Assembly: GCA_002633005.1 (NCBI GenBank)
Contig: NMRA01000051.1
Coordinates: 1,039,298 to 1,103,297 of the forward strand
DNA: 64,000 nucleotides
Source: Phoronis australis
Taxonomy: Eukaryota > Phoronida > Phoronidae
Direction: 5' to 3'
Shown here: one piece after another, positions 24,461 to 38,300 of the stretch
How positions within the stretch are numbered: the first letter of the stretch is position 1
Layout of the letters: each line of letters opens with the position of its first letter
Translations under genes and position numbers: made by a program
Notes under the pieces: model-generated
The model's database searches: none
What the model saw: only the letters and a program-made list of their open reading frames with translations
Told to the model about the DNA's origin: nothing

Positions 24461-27400
24461 AAACACCTTCTACCGTAAGATAGTGAAGATTCAGATGCCA
24501 TTATCACCTGTGATACGACTGGATTTGAAATCGACCGTACTTGATGCAAGATCGCATGGTCATCACAGTGTTGAATTCCTATTTCTTGTAGGCTCACAAT
24601 CTGTAATCAGTTGTCTAAGGCCAATAATGATGTTAGATCCTATTGATTGTACGCAGTCATTGGAGATGTTAGACCCTTGGTGATACTGCTATAGTATTAT
24701 GACTTGAGTGGCATGAAGTCTGCATATCACTTTTCTCCAAGCTTGCTGGTCGTTCAAAATTTGGGTTTGAAGAAGTATTAAGCTCATCAGTCGTCTCTCT
24801 GTGTTGCCATGAGCCTTTTAAAACGGCGCTGGTCAGCTGACCTTGGCTTGAGTGTATGTACTCTAGTACCCCCTGTAGAGCAGCATCTGCCTCTGGTAAT
24901 GGGCACACTTGCGACAATTCTGATTGAGTGACTTTGGCATAGTAAGCCTCTTTGATTGGATAGTGTTTTTTTAGAATCATATCTACTCTTGTCCGTCCAG
25001 TACTTAAACGAAAATAGTTTCTGTGAAAAATGCCTGTGGTCTCCTCTCAAACACATCACCTAAGTCGTTGGGAAGATGCATGAGGGGGTTCTCCATTTAA
25101 CTTCACCTTGCCATGTGAGTCTGATTATATTCTGGAAAAAAAGCATTTGCTTTATTGAATTATATCACTGTCAGCCAGAGTGTTATTGAGTGGCCACTAA
25201 ATCACATGTCAGCAAGTATATGACTTATTATTTTTTGATTATTCACATAAAGTTTCTCCAAAGCTGACAGCTGATTTGCAGGCTTTTAAGTGGAACTTGC
25301 GTGCTGATTCCTAATCACTATGATTGGTTGATCAAATTGGTTAGAAATACAACACGTAGCGACAATGAAGTAGATTAAAAATTGCCAAATGCTTTTAAGA
25401 ACAAGTTTTGTGTTGGTAATGATCCGCAGTAAATCACCATGTCCAGTATGTATTATGATGTGATGTTGAGGAATAACACTGCATGATGTGGGTTATGTGT
25501 GCTCCCAAGTTACATCATTAGTTCAAAGGTCACCTATTTGCAGAATTGTTTGTTTTCACACTTACAAGTTGTCTGCAATTTGTTCCCGTTATGCATTAGC
25601 ATAGTTAGGAGCATGCAAATACATCTTGATAGGCCAATTTTGCTGGTCTAACAGCTAAGCTTGGTCATGTGTTGCGTAATAATTGATTTTGTTTTTACCT
25701 TGGTGGCTGTCCGTTGTTGGTAATTTTACTTTGTTACCTTGCTGGCTGTCCGTTATGCGTAATTTGACTTTGTGAGGTTTGTGGAAAACCATCTTGTGAG
25801 GAATCAATGGGCAGCCTGCTTGGTTAGTTTGGCCCCATTACACTCTGGGGAACAAGACAAGCTCACTCAGTTGTCATGCCAAGTTTTGATAAGCCCATGC
25901 CTGTCTCTGATCGCCTTCATTACAGATGGTCCCTGTGTACAGGTTCCAGTGTTGAAGTATTATTCACTGTCCTTTTTGACATTGAATACTGTTTGTTGGG
26001 CAGTTTTAAAACAATAAAAAAATAATTGGTGACGTTTTGGTACACATTGTACCAGACGTGCTAAGGCCGGTCATGTAGGCCCATTGCAGTGATCGCCTGG
26101 GACCATTTTTATGATTTTTAATACGTTAGTTAAAGCTGAGCTGAGGAAGCTTACTCTTCTCCCATTAGGCCATACTGCCGCCTCCATTAAAAGAACCAAT
26201 ATTTTGTTGCTGCTAGCTCTGGCTTTGTTTGTTATGTCTTGAAGTACTACAAGGTTAGCAAAACATGAAGCATCAGTTGTTTAAAAGTCAACCGTGGGGA
26301 AAAACAATCTGCTTTATTGAACATTCTGTAGGTATGGAAACAGATCCTCTCTGTGTAAATTGCAGTAGGACTAGCATTTTGTGTCTGAATTGTATCTGGA
26401 AACTTCCTCTGTGGTGTATTCATTTGTATCATTGTCCACATATTTTTAGCTGTAATTACAGCATTTTGCAGGAAAGGAAAGTCCTATGTTATGGTGAGTT
26501 GAGTGGCAGTATATTTAAGTGTGCTGTGTTTCCAGCTTTGTGGTCTGTGTCACAAAAAGTGTCCCAAAACTTATTTAGTCGCAAATTTGGTCTCATGCCC
26601 CCCACAACTATTTATGAAAAATAATTAAATCTCTCTTCCGTAAAAGTGCAAAGTTTCTGATTGTATACAGATATTAACTCTTGTTAATGGAATCATTTTT
26701 ATAAATTATTTCTAGACTCCCATGCACTCATAATTTTGCTGAACCTTTATTGTAATTGTGAAGTGGCAGTACGAAGCCAACTTGTTGTTTTATGTCTTAG
26801 TGAATTTGATCCCTGGTTAAAAGTTCGTGAGTTGGATCTTTTTGCTTCTCAACAGAAGTGGGTGTCTTTGCACAAGCTCACTGTTGATATGTTGAGTAGT
26901 CGTGTCTGGGCGTGGAGTTTTTGATTTTATTCAGGGATCAGCGGTTCATTAACTGGTTGTTGTTTGGTTATTAAACTGTCTTGGCTTAAACTGTATGTAC
27001 ATATTAGGTCATGTTAGGAAGTTGTGTAAAATACAACTGCCCTGCATGTATGTGTTACCGATTTTGAAAAGTGATTACAAAAAATTGTTTGATCGTTTTT
27101 AATAATTGTACTGAAATTTGGTTACCATGACATTTTGCCAGTTGGTTTAAGCTGATAACACTTGGGTTGTTTTGCATTTTGAAATGTTAACATTTTGATT
27201 TTGAGTGAAATATGTGGCTTAAGAGATGTTGTAAGGAATTTGAGAGCTTTGTTACTGTTCTGGTGTTACAGAATCGTGGCTTTTTGAGTTAATTGTTTTT
27301 TATTTTCAACAAATGTCATTTTATAGGCATAAAGTTATGAAATTGATTTGTGTAACTGAAGTTGAGTAGACGTTATAATTGAAGTTGTGACTTGCAAATT

Positions 27401-29278
27401 TATGAAGGTTGAAGGAGTGTTTGTGAGGAAGTGAGTGGTGCAATAGCCTGGGACCATCTATATAGAATGTTTCCAAGAAATGTTTAATCTGTCCTTGCAT
27501 GGGACATTGCCTATTGAAGAACAGTCTAATTTTGGGGGTATACGAAGGTTTTGAGGTGACTCGTCAACTGAGCAATGATCAAATATGACTATGTTTTGTG
27601 AGAGACTATGTATTCACCAGGTGGCGCCAATAAAGGCACTCTTTTTCACACCTAAATCGGATTTAATAGCATAAAGCAAATCCTCAGCTTGCAGAGGCCT
27701 CAGTGGGGTAAGGGTTCCACGTGACTACTCGAATGCATGCATGTATACCGAGCTGGGTTCATTAGAAACGCGGGAGACAGAATACCAAGATCTCGCAAAA
27801 TTTTGCAAGAGATTGTCTATTATTACAGGCAAAGCATGTGACATTAGTTTTTTCTGGTACGTGTCGTGGGACTCCGGAACACACCTCAGGTAGGACTGTT
27901 GTCCTCTCATAAATCTAATCCCCCATTAGTTGGGCTGTCATCAGTCGTCTTTGGGGGTCTGTGCACAGAATTATTCATTGAGCTTCTTGTTTTTCATCGG
28001 TATTGTATGTGCAACAGTAATTGTCTCTGTACTTAAAATATATTTGACATTGTAATTGTTTGTCATCGCGATTGTTTTTGTTTTTTATTAATTTATTTTG
28101 TAAGTAGTTCAGTTTATTTATTGTAGGTCGTTTATCATGGTTTCGTATTCCGCCGTTTGATGATTTTTTCCAGCGCTGCCGTTCCACAAGTCGGCGAAAG
28201 GCAATAGTTAATATTCTATTATATCTGTGCAATAATGTTGATATTTTCCAATTTTTAAGATTTTTTTCATCAAATTTTTAATCCCGATGGAAGGCTTGTG
28301 TTTAGATTGTTGTACATAAGGTTTCGAGTATTTTATGGTGCCAAAGCTAGGAAGGACGTACATAAGTCTTGTGATGTATCCATATTGATTGCGAATCATT
28401 ATCCTCGAGTCTCTCTTATAGTTATGAATTTTGCAACCCAACAACTACGTACACAGTGAAGTAATAATGATGAGACTCGTATTTCCGGGCGGTGTTCCGT
28501 AGACGGCAGACAATCGCGAAAAAGCCAGTGGGGTCTACTGCTTCGCTTGTATTAAATGGCGAAATTTCGCGAAGACTTGGGTGATCTTGCGTTTTCGCGA
28601 GAATCTTGCGCCTACTGAACACGTCCTCGGGCACGGAGTATATTGCACATGTGTTAGATTCTGTAGCTATTTTGGTGTAGCGTGATTTTCGTCTTGCCGA
28701 CAGCTGTTAGTGAAGGGCTTCGCTTTGCCTTATAGGAGCACCAGAACCTTACGTGACAGCATGTTTGAGTTTGTCAGGGCCACTGTGCTTATTCTCAAAT
28801 GAAAAACTAACACGTGCTGTTGCCTGACCAATGGTGATGCGGGCGTAGACTTAGAAGCTTAATACTTTTCTCTAAGTCTCGCGAATGGTTTGGGGATGAC
28901 TTATCCCGTTACGGAATGACGAAAACTGTGATAGTGCGCTTTGTGAGGGTAGTAATGTAGTAATGTTTGAACAGTCCCTTAGTAAAAATCAAACTAGTGA
29001 TATTTTTGTGCGAGTTAAGCCGGAGAAACTGTGGTAATTTTGAGTGTTGGCGTATTTTCGCAGGCTTATATGAGAGTTGCAATATTTTGTCTGTTGATGA
29101 CTTTACCTTTTGTAAGCGATTACTTGTGTACTTAATGATCAATTTTGTATTAAAGTTGAAAAAATAAAAAATACCTGAAATGTCGAAATCGTAATTTTGT
29201 GGCAGTGTAAGTGCGAACTTGGGTGTCGTGTTTCCATGCTTTACCTCGGCGAAAACTTTGCTAATTCACCGTGCGGGT
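24461..29278. other. Probable PLC epsilon 3' UTR, then non-coding DNA
   Basis: A possible polyadenylation signal AATAAA at 26013-26018 would give a 3' UTR of about 2.1 kb. The rest has no recognisable exon. A CTCF-like word, TCACCAGGTGGCGCC, lies at 27614-27628. Around 28.5-28.6 kb the sequence is richer in CpG and TCGCGA words, but I cannot tie it to a gene. Confidence 0.4.
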
Positions 29279-29379
29279 CGTTTAAGAACTAAAAGTACGC
29301 GTAGATTAAGCAAAGGCACGTGTAAATTAATCAAAAAGTGTACGTAGATTAGTACTCAGCCCCAAAAAGTTCTTAAACG
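29279..29379. repeat. Inverted repeat, 12-bp arms
   Basis: CGTTTAAGAACT at 29279-29290 pairs with AGTTCTTAAACG at 29368-29379. Between them, variants of TACGCGTAGATTAAGC and GTACGTAGATTAG repeat. It could be a remnant of a small inverted-repeat element. Confidence 0.5.
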
Positions 29380-30046
29380 AGTTCAATTCTACGCGTTGAA
29401 ATGTGTTTAATCTACTTGTGCTTTTGCGTAATTTACGCGCATTTTTGCAAACCTGGAAATAGCTTCTTGTCTTAGTATGGAATGTTGAGACCAATTTATG
29501 ACAGTAAAATCAATTCTTGGACGGAACACGGCTCTATAGCCGCTTTAAGAAATCGTGAAATTTACCGGAACGGGAAGACTAAAAGTTTGGCGATCTTAAC
29601 CGAAGACTACTGCCTGTGGACAATACCCGATAGTGTGTTGATTTTTTGTCGCCCTAAAAATCTCAAGAATGGTATTTTTTGCAGATCGTTATTAGGAAAT
29701 AATTATAGTGAAATGAGACACTAATTGTGCAGATGTTATTTTTGTAAGTTTTTCTCCCGGACTTCATTCTAAGTCCTCTAAGTACAGTTGAGTGTTAAAA
29801 GAGAAATGTTTTGATTTGAGAGCAGATCCCTCCCCAAAACCCCGCCAGATACCTCTTCTTCCTTGGACATGAATGAAAAGAATCCTACGTTGACACTCTA
29901 AGCGGTTGAGATTGGGCAACTCGACCGGTTTGCGCACCACAGAATCTGCCGGTTCACATCAAAGACACCATGTTGTTATGGTTAATTAAATCGCCTCGGA
30001 CTGCTAATGTAATCGTTCTTTAGATAATGAGACCATCGGGAGCGAC

Positions 30047-30958
30047 AATAGTATTTTTAAATTTTCGTTTTGTAAATAGCATATTAGAATAGCTCGTGAA
30101 AAGCACACGTGATTTGGTTTTTGAATTTTAGAAGTTGGACAAGAATTGTGAGTTTTACAACCTAAAACGTTTGTTTACTGTTGAAATAATACTGTACGGG
30201 GAACGGGGGCGGTATCTACGACCAAGGCGCCCCGATTTTACGAGTCCGGTGCGGACTGAGGGTGATATTGAAAACTAAAAGTTTGTGAATAATACATAGG
30301 TTTATTGTAAGAATATATAAATACAATATTTCACACTTACAAGCAATCCAGTTGTTCCGTGACTTAGTATCGCAGCGTTGTGATTTATACAGTTCTAATA
30401 CACGGGCAGGCCAGTCGCTGATTAATAGTTGTGTGAGCAAAAATGGGGCAATTTGGTTATTCAGATCCAAAAGGTGAGATGCAATCAAGCTCAGTAGGAG
30501 CCCGAGAATTGCTGGGTCTAAACTATTGGCAACCAAGTTCGGGGGGAGTCCGAAAGCTGCACAAATAGTTGCAATTTGGTGTGAGTGAAGGTGTAAGTGT
30601 TTACTTCTTGAACTCTGCGACTGAACTCCTCGTGTCTGGCAGAGACAAAGCTTAAGTACACTATTTCAACCAATCAGACACGATCTGAAGGGAAAGGCCC
30701 ATAACTCCTAGGTTTTGACCATATTTGGCCATATCCAAAGGACCCAAAAAATCATAGGAAAATTCCATACGCTATACACAGCTTGACCACTAGAGGGCGC
30801 ATATATCTTATTTGCATAATCCTGTCCAGGGCACTCCTGTTACAATACGTTCCTCATTAATTCTGCTGGGTGTGCAACATAATTGGACCAATTTCTAAAC
30901 CACCAGGCAGCAGTTGGTTTTTGAGGTAAGTCAGGTGTCGTACAATTCTTGACATGAT
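30047..30958 (+). repeat. Interspersed repeat interrupted by a solo LTR, copy 1
   Basis: Segments 30047-30192 and 30845-30958 match the minus strand of 39544-39800 from end to end (for example GGACAAGAA, CAACCTAAAACGT, GTTCCTCATTAATTCTGCTG, AACCACCAGGCA). The copy at 39.5-39.8 kb is continuous, so it shows the state before the 652-bp insertion. I do not recognise the family. Confidence 0.72.
30193..30844. mobile_element. Candidate solo LTR, TG...CA with 4-bp target-site duplication
   Basis: The insert begins TGTACGGGG, ends CTGTTACA and is flanked by ATAC on both sides (30189-30192 and 30845-30848; a 5-bp reading AATAC is also possible). The related repeat at 39.5-39.8 kb lacks it. TG...CA ends, a 4-5 bp duplication, a TATA-like TATATAAATA near 30314 and no protease, RT or integrase frame fit a solo LTR of a retrotransposon. 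Orientation is undecided. It contains CCACTAGAGGGCGC at 30787-30800, a full match to the CTCF core consensus as I recall it. Confidence 0.68.
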
Positions 30959-33900
30959 TTTCCCGGGCTGGATGTCCACCGTGACCATTTGGCATTTGTG
31001 CGCATGCCCTCTGAATTTATCGTAAGAATTCTCACCGAAACATGTTGATCTTAAAGAAAGACTTGCACTTCAACATGCAGAAAACTGCCGTTAAATGTGA
31101 CTCCACACGTCCAAGCTTCATTGTCTTCTGATTTACATATCTATGCACCTACGAAAAAATACGAATTATCAACAAATCTCATAAGAAATGAAATTCAATG
31201 CGGATTGAATTACGGTAAAATCGATACCATTCTTCTTCAAGCAGTAAATTCCGTAGATAATAATTTGCCATCCTGAAGTAACCACAGTTGCAAAGGCAAC
31301 CGCAATTCTCTAGGGAAAGTATTCGCGAAAGACCCCAAAAGTAATCTTGGTTGCGTCTGGGGAAGGAATCCCCAAAGTACGCCTACAACGTTTCAGATAT
31401 TTAGGTGCATTTTGACATATTTTGATGAAATTCGGGCAACTATACATCTTATATTTCTCTCTCCTGAACAACAGTCCTGATACACCTACAGTCAGCTCCA
31501 GGCGAATATTGAGTTTTTAACGCTTTGTTAGTTCGTGTTTTTAAGAATTTTGCACTTTTGTGACGAATCCATTCTTCAGTGTTTACAGGTAACTCGTTAG
31601 AAGTAATGGTTAGCTCGCCCGAGTGAACAGATTGAAGTGTACTTACTTGTGATACGCCTTTTCCGGAGCAGTAAGGAACTTAGAGCCGTCGGTCAGCCAT
31701 GGAAAATTATGGATTTTCTACGATTTTTAGAATGTGTCATGAGGTGATGATTTTTCAACTTTCTGTGGAAGCCACTGTATAGGCCTGTATGTATTAGTGT
31801 ATGTGTGTATGTATGTACGCTGTGGCTCTGGATTGTCGTACCAGCTGGTGTGTCCATGTTGACGGCTTGTTATCGCACTTGACGAAAATGTGTGTTAACA
31901 ACACAACAGAGGAGCCCAAAATTAAAGATTCAGTTCCCGTAATGCCGCCAGCCGACAAATTTGCACAATTACAGAATTTTTCACAAATCGCGCTTTCTAC
32001 TTAAGCCGAGCAACGGCTTTGATTACATCCGAAGAATCTTTGCAATGGCTTGCTAAGGCTTTTTGCTGCTATTTTCCATTTTCAATTTTGTTGAATAGTG
32101 GTTGGAAGAATAACTCACATTAGGCGATCCATACTATTTCCAAATGATTACTATGGATGCTTTTCAGCGTTCGGGATTACAACAGTCTTACTACAGCGCC
32201 TGGACTTTCAGGACCGGCTTTTACAGTTTGGGGATAAGGGAACAGAGATTGTTGTCAGGGAGAATCGTTACCTCTTTGTGGCAACATTCTTTCCTGTTCA
32301 TTTTAGACACTGTGGACTACAAACACCCAATCCACCATTGAAAACTAAACTTTTCCATGGCTCGTACAGCGAAAATTGGTTAACTGCCGCAGAAGAAAAC
32401 AGAAATAACGGGCATTGCGACTGCTCTTCATTTGTTGATATGTCCCGACCTCTATTGTGTGAACTGTCTGAGCGACACAATGAAGCAATTTGTGTGCACC
32501 ACCGAACAAAAGGAAGTTGATGTGAGTGATTTTAATATCCCAAAAGAATGCATTGAAATTTAAACGAAGGAGTTCGTAATGTAAATTTGTAGATGGCTTA
32601 TTTTACTGGACTCACCTTCTAAATGTTTATTCAGATTCGTCAAACAGTTGCATAAAATGAAACTGCGAACTACTTTGCTTACGCATGCGCAAATGCACTC
32701 CTTTCTCGGTGGTATGGCACATTTTACCCAGAACCCCAGCTGAGCGATGTGTTGTCACAGCATCGGAGACCTCAGTGGCCGGTTGCATGAAACAGTGCCG
32801 AATAGGGGCTCGACTAAGGTCCCTAAGTCTTTTTGCGTATTTGTGTCTTTATGGACTCATAGATGCAATATTTTTCTATCATTTCATCCTTATTAAGAGC
32901 TCCTCTTTGATTAATGACATAATTTTTCTAATAATAGAACTAAAATCTGAGCCCAGAGTTCATTGAAAATAAATCCAGTCCATAAATTGGAGGTTTTGCA
33001 TGAAAAGATCCCTAAATATTTTCCATAATATTGACAATTCAACGTAGAATTCACTCTCGACTTGTATCAAAGTCAAAAGCTGACTTAGTAATGAAACTTA
33101 AACAATTAAAGAAAGGGCAATCGATGTTTTCACAAGTCCAAAAATACTCAGTAGATTTAGGGAACTTATTTGATGAGTCCCCATTTGGGACTGTTTCATG
33201 CAACCGGGCACAGGCGTCCGAATCCATCAACTGCTGTCCCATTATGTAGAGTAAATGATGCATAATTAGCGTGACAAATCAGTACTTGTGATCAATTCGG
33301 ATAAGAATTAATGAAATTACAAAAGTTATAGACCAAGAGTTTTTGAACAAAACAACCTGTATAATCTTTCAGTTAAAAATAACGCAATCCGTTCTTCGAT
33401 TATTAAAAAATCGTTGCACTAGTTATAGATTGAAGTTGGGTCGTAAAAGCAATACGGGTTGTGGATACGTTTCCATACAATATACATGATCAAAAGACAA
33501 TGTAAACTAACATGTCTGAGTCCACTGGTACACAGTGGAGTAATTTTCTGAAGCACAAAATTTTCTTCGTTGATTTGCCGTTAATTGTAACAACAAACAT
33601 GCCAAACAACCTCTAAGAAAATAAGATCTTAGAGTACGTTTCCCTCACACAAGCACTCATGGATGACGGACCGTTAGAAACCAGGGGTTGACATAAAGAG
33701 GTTGACCATTCGTATTATTAAGAAGCGGTTTTAAACCCGAGTTTTCTGTCAAAAACAAGTTTTCATTTGTGCCACTTACCGTAAGTTACATTTTTTCTCA
33801 AGTTGTTCGTTAGTCAAAATTGAGGGGGTGTAAGGGCTTTCGGAAGAACTGACAGTTTGTTATTGCTTGAGACCAGGCTCAAAAAACTTCATGACAAGTC

Positions 33901-35342
33901 GAGACTTACAATGGTATTAGCTCGATGTATAGAATTAATGAACTGAGCCCTGAATCCAGAGGTCACTTCTGAACTGAGTAAGGAACGCAATAAACCAATT
34001 TCATAATGGCATGAGTGGCCTAAATCAAAACTAGTACGTGTTTAATGCCAATTTAACAATTTTGATAACATTGTGAGACGATTTTTCAGAAAGTTGCGGT
34101 GGTCCATCCAACATATTTCTGAGGGTTTTTCATACGTCTCTAGTGACCAAAGCATAATGCCGTACACATTTGATAAGTTGGTCTTTTAGTACGTTCCATA
34201 CAGTTTATTTTTGGTCATTTTGCAAAGTGGTGATAGCAACAAACCCCCAAATTTAATTGACAAATTAATTCATAAAAAAATTTCTCGCCCATCTAGCACG
34301 ATGATTTTGGTCAGCAAAAGTCGCTCGTTTTGTGTTTTTGACTTTTAATTCAATTGAATTTTAAAACTTAAAACTTCGTAACATCATCAGCCGGAAATGG
34401 ATGATCAGATTCAAATGAACCTCAGGTACCTTGATTTATGCAAGGTTCTCTAAAATACTGTCAGGATTGTTATAAATATTCCACTTATACGTTTAGTATT
34501 ATCATGAACAAATGAAAAGTCGCTTAAAACGAAAACGAAATGCTAACAGCGTTTTGAGCCTGTTATTGATATCGTTGCTTTGCTGTCAAAGTATCTTTAT
34601 TTTTCGCTAAATTCTACTGAAACACATGGTCACGCTGATAGTAAGAAAACGAATTTTGTAGGCCTCCTACTTTCAGAAAATATATATTTTATTGAGTTAA
34701 AGCAAATGTTATTTCACCAGATGTTTGACTAAATACAGCTATATGGTCTTATTATGCTGCTCTCCTATACTGGAGGGATGCGTCTGTTCAATTATACGGT
34801 CCGTTTTATCATCAAAGGTCATGTGACCGATTTTTGCTAAGTGACATTTGCTGCGCAAGTGTCCGCTATCAACCCCTAACTCTACTCATCTTCCTTCAAG
34901 AGAGCGTTTTAATGTTTCTAAAACACCACACATAGCGAGTAAACTTTTAAAAACCATTTACTTGTTTGCAAATTGATTTAGAACGGACTGACAAGTAATA
35001 AAGTAATCGTTACGAGTTTATATTGATTTAATTCTCACCGATTGTCCAACAGTTCAGCGCTTTTCTCGCACTGTAGGAAATTGTCGTCCGCTTGTATGAT
35101 ACGCGTAATCAACGGAAATTAACAACAACTGCATTAATGGTACGATGATCCGTAACTACATTATAATGACCAGCGGAACCACAAAAAGACAGCATCTCCA
35201 CAAGAGAAACGTTGATTTCTGTCAGCATTATAAACGTGATTGCCCATGTATCGACTGTTCCGTTATAATTGTCTCTATCGCGCATATGTGTCTAATCAAT
35301 GCCAATGACGAGCAACAAAACTAGACAATCAACGTTTCCAAG
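30959..35342. other. Intergenic stretch without a supported gene
   Basis: Several open frames occur, the longest 32098-32520 (+, 140 codons), but none resembles a known family or has convincing splice sites. I therefore call none of them. This region should hold the promoter of the PAN-domain gene that starts at 35343. Confidence 0.45.
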
Positions 35343-38300
35343 ATGCTATCAGACGCTTACCGTCTGATGACTATTTTTTTCATCATAAAAATGTTGAAGT
35401 TGGCGCAGTCACTGGAGACAATTCGTTTGAAAGGAACGAGGGGCAAGCAAATGGTGAACGCGTTAACATGGAATTCGACGAGCGTGGTTTCAAGTCCAAT
35501 CGAATGCGCTAACCATTGTGCGAGGCAGGTGTTTTGTAAAAGCGTAAGTTTTTTAGTTACGGACAACTTGTGTCATTTGCATTGCTCCGACAGTCGCTAC
35601 CAAGGGCATTTGAACGACGCCTCGGGATGGACATATTACGAACTAGCTGTTACGCCAAGCGCGTTGTGCCCAGGTGAGTTAGCCCATTTGCCATGTAGCT
35701 AATCAAACTTTGTCACTAGGAAACTTTAAAATTTCGGTATTAATTTCGATTTTCAGTCCACCATGCAAACTACCGTATTCTGTGTTCGACTATTATGTGG
35801 TAATATATATGTATGTATAACCTGTAAGGTCTTCTTATCGTCGGGACATATGTCGAACATAAATTATGTTCCTGTGTCACATTGAAACCTGAATGCACGA
35901 AGAAAATAAAAACAACAGGCTTACCAATATTTACCGCCTAGTATTATAGGACGAAACAACCACCACATAATTAATAGTAATATTGCTTTCGATGAACTTT
36001 TCCTGATCAGAAGATTTACTAATTAACAGTTGTGCCAATCGTTCTACAAATTATATATAGAGAGCACGGCACGCGAAAATGTGAAATTGCTATCGTTAGT
36101 TAACTGTATTCACGGTTTGAACAATGATCTCCATTATCATGGACAGACTTTTCGAAGTTATTATGAATATTATTGGATATGATAGACTTGTCGAAGTTAT
36201 TATGTTTGAACTGGCTAAAAATCCGCTGTTTTGTGATTTAATCACAAATCACTAATTCTTGCCAAGCATTCGCTGCAACAGTCTTTACCAGTTAAACACG
36301 CTTAAAATACTGAGATTTACCAAGTTTAGCTGCAACTGCAAAGGATTGGGACTATGAGGACTATGACCGCTTAGGTTGTGAGTTGGGTTCCGCGTTTGGG
36401 TAGATCTAACCGCTTTTGCGCCGATAATGTCACTTTAAATCCTTGAAGAGAGTATTAACCCACGCTCCATACAAGAAGTGAGCTTTTGGTTCAGCACACT
36501 TACAGTTATAAAGTTGGTTTCAACTTGTTCCTTACTCAGTACTCAGGTAATATAGTGATTTATGGGTTCGTAAAGAGCCCGCAATTCGTTACTCGTTGAT
36601 GTAGCGAATTCTTGGCGCATAAATGACATTCTTAACTTATGGAGCTCAATCTCTTTCGAAACCTTGAAATAATCTACAATTTGAGATCAAGTTCATAACG
36701 GCTGGCGGTCTAAATCAAAAGATTTTTTAGCTTGAAGGCGGGTTCATGAAGCACCGTATGCAGTTGTTCAATCAAAAGATACCAACAAAATATTACCACC
36801 ATATATTTCGGTACTTACACGATTGATTTCATATGTCATTCTTTCAATCGTATGGCAAATGTGTGAATAGTGAATAATAATTACCGTCTAGTATTTTCCA
36901 TTGCTTACAGGTATTATGTATTCTGTTGTGATGTACGATGGTCCGCAATGAAGTGACCATTTTTACTGTATTTCACTAATTATTATATTAGTTAATAAAC
37001 GTATTATCTCCCTCCCTCCCTCCCTCCCTCCTTCCCTCCCTCNNNNNNNNNNNNNNNNNNNNNNNNNNNNNNNNNNNNNNNNNNNNNNNNNNNNNNNNNN
37101 NNNNNNNNNNNNNNNNNNNNNNNNNNNNNNNNNNNNNNNNNNNNNNNNNNNNNNNNNNNNNNNNNNNNNNNNNNNNNNNNNNNNNNNNNNNNNNNNNNNN
37201 NNNNNNNNNNNNNNNNNNNNNNNNNNNNNNNNNNNNNNNNNNNNNNNNNNNNNNNNNNNNNNNNNNNNNNNNNNNNNNNNNNNNNNNNNNNNNNNNNNNN
37301 NNNNNNNNNNNNNNNNNNNNNNNNNNNNNNNNNNNNNNNNNNNNNNNNNNNNNNNNNNNNNNNNNNNATAATACACCTATACAACCTGCAGTTGATTATA
37401 ATACACCTATACAACCTGCAGTTGATTATAATACACCTATACAACCTGCAGTTGATTATAATACAACCTATACAACCTGCAGTTGATTATAATACACCTA
37501 TACAACCTGCAGTTGATTATAATACACCTATACAACCTGCAGTTGATAATAATACACCTATACAACCTGCAGTTGATTATAATACACCTATACAACCTGC
37601 AGTTGATTATAATACACCTATACAACCTGCAGTTGATTATAATACAACCTATACAACCTGCAGTTGATTATAATACACCTATACAACCTGCAGTTGATTA
37701 TAATACACCTATACAACCTGCAGTTGATATTAATACACCTATACAACCTGCAGTTGATTATAATACACCTATACAACCTGCAGTTGATTATAATACACCT
37801 ATACAACCTGCAGTTCATTATGATACACCTATACAACCTGCAGTTGATTATGATACACCTATACAACCTTGGCACACATTCTCTGTCAGCGCATTCCAAA
37901 CGCTGTAGTTCATTAGTTTGCTTTCAGGTAAAAAATGTTGTAATTAACCCCAATTAACTCTTTCTCAGCACTTGAGAACACTATCTATTCTTTACTTGGC
38001 AAAATGTAGCCCCCAACCGACAACAATTTTTCTGACACAAGCCTTGAAAACACACTCCTGAGGAAATTGATTGTCAAGTGTCACAATCCGTGATGATGAC
38101 ACTTTGTATATTTATTTAGGCTAAATTTGCATTGACATTTTTTAGTCAATTTCCTGTCCTGTAGTGAAAACACACAGTGTATCATTATAATTTTTATCTG
38201 TACTGATATTAGATTAATATGCAATTTTGTGCAATTTCAATGAAAGTTTTTCGACAAAAAGTTAAAGTTCGAAACGTTTTTTGGCCACTCGATGTAATGG

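Noticed and set aside
32098-32520. 140-codon open frame (+)
   Set aside because: No recognisable domain, composition like its flanks, no clear splice sites; length alone is not enough in this sequence.
36963-37908. Long open frames over the gap and minisatellite on both strands
   Set aside because: They arise from runs of N and from a 30-bp (multiple of three) repeat without stops; all frames are equally open, so there is no sign of coding.
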